A DNA stretch of 64,000 nt from Fermentimonas sp. (lineage in GTDB: Bacteria; Bacteroidota; Bacteroidia; Bacteroidales; Dysgonomonadaceae), in the NCBI GenBank assembly GCA_028709385.1, contig JAQVXD010000001.1:1-64000 (forward strand). The letters are read 5' to 3'. Every line of letters begins with the position of its first letter. Within the stretch, counting starts at the first letter, position 1. Position numbers and translations under genes: made by a program. This document shows positions 46,684-55,876 of this stretch, one piece after another. The notes below the pieces were generated by a model. It ran no database searches. It was not told the DNA's origin and saw only the letters and a list, made by a program, of their open reading frames with translations.

Positions 46684-47577
46684 TCAAACAACTATTCCTG
46701 TAAACTCCGAAAGATTATCCAGTACTTTCTTGCTTAACCTGTCAAATGCCTGCTGTGTTCTGCCTGAGGAAACCTCCATACACCTTATTTTGGGGTGATT
46801 TAGCAGATGATCACCTCCAAGAGCGCCAACTGTATCACAGTAGCACAGGTTGTCTCCTTCAAGCCATTTTAAAAAAGGAGCTTCATCCCATGCGGGTGAC
46901 AGACCGGTATTAAACAGAATTTTCCTGTCTCCCATTTTAGCGAATTGTTCTGCATGCAGTAATATGGTGTTTTTATTGAGACAGCAGCAGATAACTTCAT
47001 TTTCAGCCAAAAGCTCGTCAAGAGGGAGAAATCGATATCCTTTTGCCTTTGCATCTTCTTTTTCACTTCTTGCAAAGTAACTGATCTCTGCTCCAAAGAA
47101 ATGCAAAGCATCAGCTATCATGCCTCCTGATTTGCCAAGTCCGACTATACCTGCCTTTAGTCCTGTTATTTCCCGGGCTACTCCGTCCCACGGGTTCTGT
47201 CCAAAACCATGCAGGCAGCGAACAAGTTCACTTATTACATATTCAACCACTCCTTCATCGCCATAATCCCTTATTCCGGTTACAGTTATTCCTCTGCTGT
47301 TTGCATAAATAATATCAACATTAGCGCTTTCAGGAGAGTAGAGTGAGTTACACATTCCAATATATTTAATATTCGGGCATTTTTCCATCGCTGTCCGGTT
47401 GAGTTGTGTCGTATAGCTTAGTAATACGGCATCAGCATCTCCTATTCGTTGTGCAATATCTGTGTCATTTTCCGGTATATTGTTATGCATAATAACCTCT
47501 TTTGCAAATAGATTTAGCTTCTCTTCGGCTGACGGAATTAAACTTACAGGTTCTATGGCAACTAACTTTTTAAACAT
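46684..47577 (-). CDS. D-isomer-specific 2-hydroxyacid dehydrogenase family protein
   Basis: A 297-residue NAD-dependent dehydrogenase. The NAD-binding segment AGIVGLGKSGGMIADALHFFGAEISYFARS and the preceding GDEGVVEYVISELVRCLHG helix fit the family. The usual catalytic Arg/Glu/His set is only partly clear from sequence: LNKNTILLHAEQF replaces the more typical 'PLT..T...' loop, so the substrate may be unusual. It ends 63 bases from the convergent aspartate dehydrogenase gene and is followed upstream by a tRNA gene on the other strand. Confidence 0.8.
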   Translation of the reverse strand: MFKKLVAIEPVSLIPSAEEKLNLFAKEVIMHNNIPENDTDIAQRIGDADAVLLSYTTQLNRTAMEKCPNIKYIGMCNSLYSPESANVDIIYANSRGITVTGIRDYGDEGVVEYVISELVRCLHGFGQNPWDGVAREITGLKAGIVGLGKSGGMIADALHFFGAEISYFARSEKEDAKAKGYRFLPLDELLAENEVICCCLNKNTILLHAEQFAKMGDRKILFNTGLSPAWDEAPFLKWLEGDNLCYCDTVGALGGDHLLNHPKIRCMEVSSGRTQQAFDRLSKKVLDNLSEFTGIVV

Positions 47578-47722
47578 ATCAATTCAATTTAATTTTTAAT
47601 AAAACAAATATAACCAGGTAAACCCGGATATTATAACTCTGTTGTAAAATAAATATTGCTTCATATTTGGAGTTTTAACGAAAAAGTAGTAATATTGCAC
47701 CCGCTTTTGTCAGATGACAAAC

Positions 47723-47796
47723 GGTCCCATAGCTCAGTTGGTTAGAGCACCTGACTCATAATCAGGGAGTCACTGGTTCAAGCCCAGTTGGGACCA
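47723..47796 (+). tRNA. tRNA with CAU anticodon, probably tRNA-Ile2 (lysidine-modified)
   Basis: A complete 74-base cloverleaf. Acceptor GGTCCCA pairs with TGGGACC; D arm is GCTC...GAGC; anticodon stem CTGAC/... with loop CTCATAA; T arm ACTGG-TTCAAGC-CCAGT; discriminator A; CCA not encoded. The CAU anticodon could be elongator Met or Ile2. C4-G69 and C5-G68 pairs in the acceptor are features used by TilS to recognise tRNA-Ile2, which favours Ile. Initiator Met is excluded by the full 1-72 pair and anticodon stem. A strong terminator follows at once. Confidence 0.9.
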
Positions 47797-47801
47797 CTTA
47801 A

Positions 47802-47847
47802 AAATAAAGGCTTTACAGATGTTTATCTGCAGAGCCTTTATTTTTTT
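47802..47847 (+). terminator. Intrinsic terminator of the tRNA transcript
   Basis: A 19-base stem (47802-47820 with 47825-47843, two G-U pairs) around GTTT, followed by a run of T. It is immediately downstream of the tRNA. It could also act on the minus strand for the transporter gene that ends at 47902. Confidence 0.9.
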
Positions 47848-47901
47848 GCTATTTTGTCTACTTAATTAATAATCTAACTCCTAAACTTTTTCCGTATTTT
47901 T

Positions 47902-49383
47902 TTACATTTTTGTTATAACCTGGTATTTAGGTACAAGTGTTTTCATTATCATCCATCCTATAAGATAGGCAAAAGCACATATGATAAAAATTATAAAATA
48001 TCCGGAATCAATACCTTCAAATCCCATAAACTTTAAATTTGTGTTTGCAGAAAAATCAAACAAAACTCCTGAGCCTTGATTGATTAGATAAGATCCTATA
48101 CCTCCTGCCATTCCACCAATACCGGTAATGGTTCCCACTGCATATTTCGGAAACATGTCACTCACGGTAGTGAAGATATTTGCGGACCACGACTGATGTG
48201 CTGCAGCGGCAATACCTATAATTATTACCGGAAGCCATACTGATATCTGTCCTAATGGCTGTGCAAATAGAATCAGTACCGGAAACATTGCAAAAAGCAA
48301 CATAGCTCTCATTCGTCCCTGATAGGGGTCCATTTTCTTCTTTTTCATGAAGTATGCGGGGAAGTATCCCGCTGCAAATACAGATATCATTGAAATTGCA
48401 TACACCAGGAATACATGTGGAGCACTTTGAGTTGAGTCTAAGCCATATACAGAGCTCAGGTAGGCAGGTATCCAGAACAGTAAAAACCACCATACACCGT
48501 CGGTCAGGAATTTACCAATGGCAAACGACCAGGTTTGTCTATGTTTGAAAGCTTGTTTGAATGTAACTTTCTTTCCCAAATTATCTTTAGCATTTACAGG
48601 AATAGAACCTGTGGCTGAGGTTGCAGCTGCATCAGTTATTTCATCCTGATTAATATATGCTAATTCTGCAGCATTAACTCTTTTGTTCTTTTCAGGTTTC
48701 TCGTAGATAAATACCCAAAATCCCATCCAGATAAATCCAAGAGCACCTATAACAACGAATGCCATTTCCCATCCCCATGCTCTTGCAATGAAAGGAATTG
48801 TTAATGGAGCAATTAAAGCGCCAATTTGAGCACCTGCATTAAATAGGCTTGTTGCATATGCTCTATCTTTTTTAGGGAAATATTCAGCTGTTGCTTTAAT
48901 AGCTGCAGGGAAGTTTCCTGCCTCACCAATAGCAAGTACAAGTCGTGCAAAAACAAACAGCGTTACACTTACCGAAACTACCATTGAAACATCTCCGACT
49001 GTGGAAATTGCTGCACGTGCTCCTGCAAAGCTCATTGTCCATTCACCCGCCACTATACCGGATGTAATTAATCCGCAAAAAGCATGAATTACAGCGCCCA
49101 ATGACCATATGCCAATTGCCCATAAATATCCTTTTTTAGTATCCAAACGGTCAACAAACTTTCCTGCAAATAGCATTGATATCGCATAAAAGAGTGAAAA
49201 CAGACCGGCTACAGTTCCATAGTCGCTGTTTGTCCAGTGAAATTCAGGGGCTATAAAATCTGCCCATGTAAGCGACAGAACCTGCCTGTCAAGATAGTTG
49301 ATTGTAGTTGCCAAAAACAGCATAAGACATATTGTCCAGCGCTGATTGGTCATTTTTGCTTTTCCTTGTTGTAGATTAGTCAT
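47902..49383 (-). CDS. MFS hexuronate transporter (ExuT-like, anion:cation symporter family)
   Basis: A 493-residue, twelve-helix major facilitator protein. WTICLMLFLATTINYLDRQVLSLTWADF and VLAIGEAGNFPAAIKATAEYFPKKDRAYATSLFNAGAQIGALIAP are hallmark segments of the ACS family, which contains ExuT/GudP-type glucuronate/galacturonate/glucarate carriers. A short cytoplasmic insert lies mid-protein (about 240-290). The gene follows the LacI regulator on the same strand and sits beside uronate isomerase, so hexuronate uptake is the best assignment. The start may be the second Met (MTNQRW), ten codons later. Confidence 0.88.
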   Translation of the reverse strand: MTNLQQGKAKMTNQRWTICLMLFLATTINYLDRQVLSLTWADFIAPEFHWTNSDYGTVAGLFSLFYAISMLFAGKFVDRLDTKKGYLWAIGIWSLGAVIHAFCGLITSGIVAGEWTMSFAGARAAISTVGDVSMVVSVSVTLFVFARLVLAIGEAGNFPAAIKATAEYFPKKDRAYATSLFNAGAQIGALIAPLTIPFIARAWGWEMAFVVIGALGFIWMGFWVFIYEKPEKNKRVNAAELAYINQDEITDAAATSATGSIPVNAKDNLGKKVTFKQAFKHRQTWSFAIGKFLTDGVWWFLLFWIPAYLSSVYGLDSTQSAPHVFLVYAISMISVFAAGYFPAYFMKKKKMDPYQGRMRAMLLFAMFPVLILFAQPLGQISVWLPVIIIGIAAAAHQSWSANIFTTVSDMFPKYAVGTITGIGGMAGGIGSYLINQGSGVLFDFSANTNLKFMGFEGIDSGYFIIFIICAFAYLIGWMIMKTLVPKYQVITKM

Positions 49384-49467
49384 GATTTACTTCGTAATAA
49401 TTATATAGTTACTTTGTCTTATCGACGTGTTGGCATCTTACATTTTTTTCGGTACTCTCTTATATTG

Positions 49468-50532
49468 TTAATTTAATTTAAGCCCGTTATAATAATCAAT
49501 AGTCTCTTTTGTGAGGATATCAAGTTGCATATAGTTTTCCAATGTAACATGGTTCTTGAATATAAGGTATACGAGCAATGTTTTCATTGCATAAAAACCT
49601 TGATATTCGGGACCTTGACCAATTAAGAAGTCTATTTGCCCTTTTTTGAGTGCTTCAGTATTTGGAGTAGTCACATCCATGCAGATCATTTTTACGTTTT
49701 CGATTCTATTATTTGCCAGGTAGTCTGACACAATACTGCCCCTTGAGTTCAAAACTACAATACCGGAGACATCACAATTGTTTTTGAAAAAGCTTGAAAG
49801 GTGTCTTTCATTGTCTTCCGGCTGAGCAACAGAGAAAGGAATCGTAAGAACCTGATTGTTCTTTTTTTCTTCAGTTAGATAATCAGTGAAACCTCTTTTT
49901 CTAAGTATGGTTGTGTTTGCACTGCTGTCACCGGTTCTAACCGCCTGCAAAAGACCAATATTTGCTCCTTCAGGAATAATTGATGTAATAAGATGAGCAA
50001 TTAGTCTTCCCACAGTATAATGATCTGCTGAAAAGAATGCTAAAGGTGATGTTTCATCTATAGTGGAGTCTACAAATATATAAGGTATTCCTCTATCATC
50101 CATTTTGTTGCACAAATCTATAGTCTCATCTTTAAAGGTAGGACCAATAATAAGTGCATCCATATCAAAGCTTGATATTTTTTCAAATATCTCTATGCAG
50201 GAGTATATATCGTATTGATTATAAGTGAAAACATGATATTCTACTTTAATATTCTCATACTCCTCTAAAGCATTTCGAATGCCATTGTGTATACTTTCCC
50301 AATAAGCACCTCTTGAAAATTGCGGTGTAGTTACAACAATCCTGTATTTTCTTTTAAGTGAGAGTGATGAAACGTGCATGTTGGGTTTGTAGTCAACCTT
50401 CTCTATAACTTTCTCTACTGCCTTACGCGCCTCGTCAGAAACATTGCCGCGATTATGAAGTACCCTGTCAACAGTACCGGCTGATACTCCTGCCATCTTT
50501 GCAATATCTTTTATTCGTATTTTCTTTTCCAT
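49468..50532 (-). CDS. LacI-family transcriptional regulator of the uronate locus
   Basis: A 354-residue repressor. The helix-turn-helix and hinge fill the first 60 residues (RIKDIAKMAGVSAGTVDRVLHNRGNVSDEARKAVEKVIEKVDYKPN), followed by a periplasmic-binding-protein-like ligand domain (about 65-345). The gene lies between, and transcribed away from, uronate isomerase. A good LacI operator (50645-50664) lies in the divergent gap, overlapping the -7 box of the isomerase gene. A uronate or a catabolite such as fructuronate is the likely inducer. The ligand-domain style (VSDYLANNRIENVKMICMD) is like Bacteroidota substrate-binding LacI proteins. Confidence 0.9.
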   Translation of the reverse strand: MEKKIRIKDIAKMAGVSAGTVDRVLHNRGNVSDEARKAVEKVIEKVDYKPNMHVSSLSLKRKYRIVVTTPQFSRGAYWESIHNGIRNALEEYENIKVEYHVFTYNQYDIYSCIEIFEKISSFDMDALIIGPTFKDETIDLCNKMDDRGIPYIFVDSTIDETSPLAFFSADHYTVGRLIAHLITSIIPEGANIGLLQAVRTGDSSANTTILRKRGFTDYLTEEKKNNQVLTIPFSVAQPEDNERHLSSFFKNNCDVSGIVVLNSRGSIVSDYLANNRIENVKMICMDVTTPNTEALKKGQIDFLIGQGPEYQGFYAMKTLLVYLIFKNHVTLENYMQLDILTKETIDYYNGLKLN

Positions 50533-50641
50533 TTATAGGAGTTTTAAAATAGATTTAATTCATGTTTAACTTAAAATTACAGAAAAAGTGCCTTCAGGAC
50601 AAAATTTTAAGAATTTGATTTTGTATTATTCAAATTATTTG

Positions 50642-50649
50642 TACTTTTG
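50642..50649 (+). promoter_or_regulatory. -7 element (TACTTTTG) of uxaC, with -33 TTTTG
   Basis: TACTTTTG fits TAnnTTTG. A TTTTG at 50619-50623 lies 18 bases upstream and can serve as the -33 element. The predicted start falls inside the LacI operator. Confidence 0.6.
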
Positions 50650-50664
50650 TGTACGTGCACAAAA
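50645..50664. promoter_or_regulatory. LacI-family operator
   Basis: TTTTGTGTACGTGCACAAAA is a 20-base palindrome with central CG and only one mismatched pair, the classical symmetry of LacI-family sites. It overlaps the -7 box and start of transcription of uxaC and lies 113 bases upstream of the divergent regulator gene. Confidence 0.75.
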
Positions 50665-50796
50665 ATAGATTTAATATTTCATTTATAAAACAAAATTTGA
50701 AATATTTTTCATTCTCCTTTTAAATATATGAAACTTATACATTAATTAACTTTCAATACTTAATCAGTAACAGCTCCAATTTTAAATGTTTGCCAT

Positions 50797-52206
50797 ATGA
50801 AAAATTTTATACATGAAGACTTTTTACTCCAGACAGAAACCGCCAAAAATTTATATCATAAACATGCTGAGGTCTTGCCGATAATTGACTATCACTGTCA
50901 TCTTAATCCAAAAGAGATAGCAGAGAATCATCAATTTAAGAGTATTACTGAGCTTTGGCTTGGGGGAGATCATTATAAATGGAGGTTACTAAGGGCAAAT
51001 GGTGTAGACGAGAAATATATTACAGGTGACGCAACTGATTGGGAAAAGTTTGAAAAATGGGCGGAAACCATACCATATACAATGCGGAATCCTATGTATC
51101 ACTGGACTCATCTTGAACTTAAACGAGTATTTAATATAGACATTTTATTTAGACCGGACACTGCCCTGGAAATATATGATAAGGCAAACGAGATGTTGCA
51201 GAAGCCGGAATTTTCTGCAAGAGGCTTAATGAAAAGATTTAAGGTTGAAGTTGTATGTACCACAGACGATCCAATAGACACACTTGAGTACCATAGACAA
51301 ATTAAAGAGAGCGGATTCGATATTAAAGTTTTGCCTACCTGGCGTCCGGATAAATCGATGGCAGTTGAGAACGTTGAGAACTTCAGAATATACATTGATA
51401 ATCTAATCGAAGCGACTGATATTAAAATCAGCAATTTTGATGATTATCTTTCAGCTATTACTAAACGACACGACTATTTTCAGGAAAACGGATGCAAGCT
51501 TGCTGATCATGGTATAGACAATTTTTATTCTGAACCCTACAATGATGACGAGATAAATCAGATTTTTGATAAGGTTTACAACAAAAAAGAGAATCTTACA
51601 GATGAGGAGGTATTGAAATTTAAATCAAAGATGCTGCATGAAAATGCCTTACTAAACCATGCTAAAGGGTGGGTTCAACAGTTCCACTATGGTGCTATCA
51701 GAAATAATAACAGCAGGATGTTTAAAATGATAGGTCCTGATGCCGGTTATGATTCCATGAATGATGTTAGTAATGTTGCCCGTTCTATGTCCTGTTTTTT
51801 TGATGCTCTTGAAAGTAAAAACAAGTTGGCTAAGTCATTAATATATAATCTTAACCCAAGAGATAACTACTTGATTGCATCGATGATTGCCAATTTCCAG
51901 GATGGAACTGTTCCTGGAAAGATACAGTTTGGATCAGGTTGGTGGTTTCTGGATCAGAAAGACGGAATGGAAGATCAGATGAATATTCTTTCAACTCAGG
52001 GATTGCTTAGCCGTTTTGTGGGCATGCTTACGGACTCGCGCAGTTTTGTTTCTTATCCCCGTCATGAATATTTCCGCAGAATATTATGTAATCTCATCGG
52101 GAATGATGTTGAGAATGGTCTCCTTCCCTCCTCCGAGATGGATTTCCTTGGTAAGATGGTTGAGGGAATCTGTTATTATAACGCTAAAGATTACTTCAGC
52201 TTCTGA
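50797..52206 (+). CDS. uxaC: Uronate isomerase (glucuronate/galacturonate isomerase)
   Basis: A 469-residue amidohydrolase-fold enzyme. It converts D-glucuronate to D-fructuronate and D-galacturonate to D-tagaturonate. The metal-site HxH is DYHCHLNP (His33, His35). Family blocks include LWLGGDHYKWRLLRANGV, CTTDDPIDTLEYH, LPTWRPDK, and HYGAIRNNNSRMF near the C-terminal half. Length is normal (about 465-470). It is the first gene of the plus-strand uronate run and directly under the LacI operator. Confidence 0.96.
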   Translation: MKNFIHEDFLLQTETAKNLYHKHAEVLPIIDYHCHLNPKEIAENHQFKSITELWLGGDHYKWRLLRANGVDEKYITGDATDWEKFEKWAETIPYTMRNPMYHWTHLELKRVFNIDILFRPDTALEIYDKANEMLQKPEFSARGLMKRFKVEVVCTTDDPIDTLEYHRQIKESGFDIKVLPTWRPDKSMAVENVENFRIYIDNLIEATDIKISNFDDYLSAITKRHDYFQENGCKLADHGIDNFYSEPYNDDEINQIFDKVYNKKENLTDEEVLKFKSKMLHENALLNHAKGWVQQFHYGAIRNNNSRMFKMIGPDAGYDSMNDVSNVARSMSCFFDALESKNKLAKSLIYNLNPRDNYLIASMIANFQDGTVPGKIQFGSGWWFLDQKDGMEDQMNILSTQGLLSRFVGMLTDSRSFVSYPRHEYFRRILCNLIGNDVENGLLPSSEMDFLGKMVEGICYYNAKDYFSF

Positions 52207-52245
52207 TCCATCGCTATTAGAAGACTATTTTACGAGATATCGGCT

Positions 52246-52274
52246 ATTTAGAAATGTGAGATTCTCTAAATTTG
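52246..52274 (+). promoter_or_regulatory. Inverted repeat overlapping a -7 element (TAAATTTG)
   Basis: ATTTAGA (52246-52252) and TCTAAAT (52265-52271) are perfect 7-base arms around 12 bases. The right arm runs into TAAATTTG (52267-52274), a TAnnTTTG -7 box 26 bases before the SDR start. This suggests an internal promoter under separate control in the uxaC-SDR gap. Confidence 0.4.
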
Positions 52275-52299
52275 TAGTATAAACTTTAAAGATATAATT

Positions 52300-53112
52300 A
52301 TGTACGATTTATTTAACATCAAAGACAAAGTTGTTGTCATTACCGGTGGAACCGGAGTTTTAGGTACCTCAATGGTTGAATATCTGGCGGTTCACGGAGC
52401 TAAAGTTGCAGTTCTTGCCAGAAATAAAGAAAAAGGTGATGCTCTAATTGAGAAAGTTGAAGCAAAAGGTGGAGATGCAATATTTCTTCAGACTGATGTT
52501 TCAGATGAGAAAGTTCTAAAGCAGAATGCCAAAGATATTGTAACTAAATATGGTAAAATAGATGTTTTGATAAACGGAGCAGGAGGTAACATGCCAGGTG
52601 CAACTATTGGTCCGAACAGTACTATTTTCGATCTTAAGATTGATGATTTCCGCAAAGTGGTCGATCTTAATTTAATGGGAACTGTTATACCAACAGTTGT
52701 TTTTGCTAAATATATGGTAGAGGCTAAAAAGGGTAATATTATAAACATTACTTCAGCATCAGCTCTGCGACCTCTTACGAGAGTTGCAGGATATGGTGCG
52801 GCAAAAGCAGCAGTTTCAAACTTTACTAAGTATATGGCAGGCGAATTAGCTACAAAATTTGGGGAAGAATTCAGAGTAAATGCAATATGTCCGGGGTTCT
52901 TTATTACAGAACAAAACCGCACACTGTTAACAAATAGTGACGGTTCTAATACAGATAGAGGCTACTCAATTATTGCTCACACTCCTTTCCGTCGATTTGG
53001 TAATCCCGAAGATCTTCTTGGCACACTTCACTATCTGGCAAGTGATGCTTCGAAATTTGTAACTGGAACTGTCGCTATTGTTGATGGTGGTTTTGATGCT
53101 TTTAGTATTTAA
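52300..53112 (+). CDS. SDR-family D-mannonate oxidoreductase (fructuronate reductase-like)
   Basis: A 270-residue short-chain dehydrogenase/reductase. The NAD(P)-binding TGGTGVLG is at residues 15-22, NGAGGNMP follows, and the catalytic Tyr-x3-Lys is in YGAAKAAV. The C-terminal half carries NAICPGFFITEQNRTLL and TPFRRFGNPEDL. SDRs of this type replace classic UxuB in many Bacteroidota and Firmicutes, reducing fructuronate to mannonate. Position directly after uxaC supports the assignment. Tagaturonate/altronate activity cannot be excluded. Confidence 0.85.
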   Translation: MYDLFNIKDKVVVITGGTGVLGTSMVEYLAVHGAKVAVLARNKEKGDALIEKVEAKGGDAIFLQTDVSDEKVLKQNAKDIVTKYGKIDVLINGAGGNMPGATIGPNSTIFDLKIDDFRKVVDLNLMGTVIPTVVFAKYMVEAKKGNIINITSASALRPLTRVAGYGAAKAAVSNFTKYMAGELATKFGEEFRVNAICPGFFITEQNRTLLTNSDGSNTDRGYSIIAHTPFRRFGNPEDLLGTLHYLASDASKFVTGTVAIVDGGFDAFSI

Positions 53113-53169
53113 TCGGTGTTTTTTACTGATAGATAGTTTTTAATTAAAAATTAATATACATATACCGCT

Positions 53170-54249
53170 ATGTCTCTCGGATTAAGAAAAGAATTTAAAT
53201 ATTCACTGGTGGTACCCACAAGTATGGGGGTGAGAATAACACCAGTGAACAGTCAGCCTGTACAGAGTATTAATATGTTTCAGATGCAGGCAACAAGTGC
53301 TGAAACTAATGTAGCAAGCATTTCATCATATCTGGGTCTGCCTGTTAAAGTGCTGACTAATTTTGTAAAGGGCAGTCCTATAGCTGCATTTATAAAGACA
53401 GATCTGCGGGCAAGAAATATGGAATATGAGGGTCCCGAAATACCTCAGGGTGGTCCGTGGGGTTATCGTCATCAGTTTAATATTGCTGACAGCGGTTTCG
53501 GTTTGCGCGGTCCTCGTGTTCATAACGACCGTGCAGGAGAAGTAGGAAGAGTGCTGAATGTTAAAGATTTCGACCTTGAGCGTATATTCGTTAAAGAGGG
53601 AGTGCAGATTGTACATCTATCTGGTTTAATTGCTGCATTGTCTCCTCAGGCAAGTGAATTCTGCCTTGATATTGCCCGTTTTGCTAAGAAGCATGGTACA
53701 CTTATCTCATTTGACCTTAATCACAGGGCTACTTTTTGGGAAGGAAGAGATAGAGAACTCAGAGAAGCATTCACTGAGATTGCATCACTTTCTGATATTC
53801 TTATTGGAAATGAGGAGGATTATCAGCTTTGTTTAGGTGTGGAGGGACCTGCAGCAGGTGGAGAAAATATTGAAGATACAATAGGTGCATTTAAAGGTAT
53901 GATTCTTAATGCACAGAAGGCTTTCCCAAATGTAACAGTATTTGCTAACACACTCAGGGAGGTGATTAGCGCTAATGAACATCTGTGGGGAGCAATTGTT
54001 TATGAGAATGGCAACTGGCACGAAGCTCCGTTGCGTACAATTAACGTGATTGACAGAATAGGGGGAGGTGATGGATTTGTTGGAGGTTTACTATACAGTA
54101 TATTAAAAGGTATGGAGCCTGAAAAATGGATTCAGTTTGCCTGGGCAAGTGGTGCTTTAGCTACTACTTTCCTTACAGACTATGCTCAGCCTGCTGATGA
54201 AGATGTTATTTGGAGTATCTGGGAAGGCAACGCAAGGGTTAAGAGATAA
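53170..54249 (+). CDS. PfkB-family sugar-acid kinase
   Basis: A 359-residue ribokinase-fold kinase. The substrate-side segment SFDLNHRATFWEG resembles the FDxNxRxxLW signature of 2-keto-3-deoxygluconate kinases. The nucleotide side has DRIGGGDGFVGGLLYS, where the catalytic Asp follows GGG. The usual Ala after Asp is Gly here. Family similarity points to KdgK, but the locus has no mannonate dehydratase or KDPG aldolase. A 6-phosphogluconate dehydrogenase follows, so gluconate or mannonate are alternative substrates. I rank the assignment as sugar-acid kinase of unproven specificity. Confidence 0.8.
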   Translation: MSLGLRKEFKYSLVVPTSMGVRITPVNSQPVQSINMFQMQATSAETNVASISSYLGLPVKVLTNFVKGSPIAAFIKTDLRARNMEYEGPEIPQGGPWGYRHQFNIADSGFGLRGPRVHNDRAGEVGRVLNVKDFDLERIFVKEGVQIVHLSGLIAALSPQASEFCLDIARFAKKHGTLISFDLNHRATFWEGRDRELREAFTEIASLSDILIGNEEDYQLCLGVEGPAAGGENIEDTIGAFKGMILNAQKAFPNVTVFANTLREVISANEHLWGAIVYENGNWHEAPLRTINVIDRIGGGDGFVGGLLYSILKGMEPEKWIQFAWASGALATTFLTDYAQPADEDVIWSIWEGNARVKR

Positions 54250-54351
54250 TATTTAACATAGAAAATGAAATAACGATTAAGAAAGAACAATTAAGGTTCA
54301 CGATATGTCGAAAACTTAACTCTTCATTCTTAGTTCAAAATTTATATAAAT

Positions 54352-55806
54352 ATGAAAAAGAAAGCAGATATAGGCTTGATCGGGTTAGCTGTTATGGGCG
54401 AAAACCTGGTCCTTAATATGGAGAATAAAGGTTATACAGTTGCAGTGTTTAACCGTACTGTAGATAAAGTAGATGCGTTTGTTAACGGTCGCGGTAAAGG
54501 AAAAAACTTTATTGGTGCGCGAACTCTTGAAGAGTTTGTTTCTTCTATTGAAAGACCAAGAAAAGTGATGCTGCTGGTAAAGGCTGGCAAGCCTGTTGAT
54601 GATTTCATAGAAAAACTTATTCCACTGCTTGAACCGGGTGATATTATCATAGATGGTGGTAACAGTCATTTCCCTGACTCAATGCGCAGAACTGAATATG
54701 TTGAGAGTAAAGGTCTTCTGTATATTGGCACAGGCGTATCAGGCGGTGAAGAGGGAGCACTTAAAGGTCCTTCACTCATGCCTGGGGGTTCACCTGAAGC
54801 ATGGCCTCACGTAAAAGAGATTTTTCAGGCAGTAGCTGCAAAAGTTGATAACGGTGTGCCTTGCTGTGACTGGGTTGGAGAGAATGGTGCCGGACACTTT
54901 GTAAAGATGGTACATAACGGAATCGAGTATGGTGATATGCAGATTATCAATGAAGCTTATCATCTGATGAAAGATCTGCTTGGTATGGATGCATTTGAGC
55001 AGCATGAGGTTTTCAAAAAATGGAGCCCGGGAGTGCTGGATTCATACCTTATTGAAATTACTACTGATATACTCGCTTTTAAAGATGAGGATGGTTCTCC
55101 ACTGGTAGAAAAAATACTGGATACTGCAGGTCAGAAAGGTACCGGAAAATGGACCGCAGTAACAGCCCTTGAGCTTGGTATCCCACTTACACTTATAGGT
55201 GAATCTGTTTTCTCAAGGTGTCTTTCTGCCCAGAAGGATCTCAGAGTGAAGGCTTCAAAGGTTCTAACCGGTAAAAAACCAGACTTCAAAGGAGATAAGC
55301 AGCAATTTATTAATGATCTGGAAAATGCAATTTATGCTTCCAAGATTATTTCTTATGCTCAGGGATATGACTTGATGATGGAAGCTGCAAAAGAGTATAA
55401 ATGGAATCTAAACTACGGAGGTATTGCTCTTATGTGGCGAGGCGGTTGCATAATCCGTTCACGTTTCCTGGGAGATATAAAGAATGCTTTTGATAATAAT
55501 CCGAAGTTGGAAAATCTATTACTTGACCCGTTTTTTAAGAATGCAGTTCAATCAGCCGAAGAGAGCTGGCGCAGGGTATGTGCCACAGCGCTTATGAATG
55601 GAATTCCAGTTCCTGCAATATCTTCTGCATTAGGTTATTTCGACGGATTCAGGAGTGAGCGACTACCGGCAAACCTTTTGCAGGCTCAACGTGACTATTT
55701 TGGTGCACATCAGTATGAAAGGCTTGATAGTCCGCGTGGTGAGTTCTTTCATACCGACTGGACCGGTCGAGGTGGCAGCACTGCATCCAGCACATATGAT
55801 GTTTAA
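54352..55806 (+). CDS. gnd: 6-phosphogluconate dehydrogenase, decarboxylating
   Basis: A full-length 484-residue enzyme that oxidises and decarboxylates 6-phosphogluconate to ribulose-5-phosphate. N-terminal Rossmann GLAVMGENLVLNM with FNRT after it, the Asn-Arg-Thr pattern that marks NADP preference. IDGGNSHFPDSMRR, SGGEEGALKGPSLMPGG and GAGHFVKMVHNGIEYGDMQ supply the substrate and catalytic Lys/Glu residues. The C-terminal tail HTDWTGRGGSTASSTYDV is also typical. No zwf or pgl gene is adjacent, unlike oxidative-pentose-phosphate operons, so its substrate here may come from uronate catabolism. Confidence 0.95.
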   Translation: MKKKADIGLIGLAVMGENLVLNMENKGYTVAVFNRTVDKVDAFVNGRGKGKNFIGARTLEEFVSSIERPRKVMLLVKAGKPVDDFIEKLIPLLEPGDIIIDGGNSHFPDSMRRTEYVESKGLLYIGTGVSGGEEGALKGPSLMPGGSPEAWPHVKEIFQAVAAKVDNGVPCCDWVGENGAGHFVKMVHNGIEYGDMQIINEAYHLMKDLLGMDAFEQHEVFKKWSPGVLDSYLIEITTDILAFKDEDGSPLVEKILDTAGQKGTGKWTAVTALELGIPLTLIGESVFSRCLSAQKDLRVKASKVLTGKKPDFKGDKQQFINDLENAIYASKIISYAQGYDLMMEAAKEYKWNLNYGGIALMWRGGCIIRSRFLGDIKNAFDNNPKLENLLLDPFFKNAVQSAEESWRRVCATALMNGIPVPAISSALGYFDGFRSERLPANLLQAQRDYFGAHQYERLDSPRGEFFHTDWTGRGGSTASSTYDV

Positions 55807-55876
55807 GGATAATTGATTTTCATCTGTCCGGTTTGATTATTGGACGGTTGCATAATTTATATATCAATCTAAAAAG

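Noticed and set aside
55808-55860. Hairpin after gnd (GTCC...GGAC) as terminator
   Set aside because: The stem is only 4 base pairs and lacks a T run; larA likely continues the same transcript.
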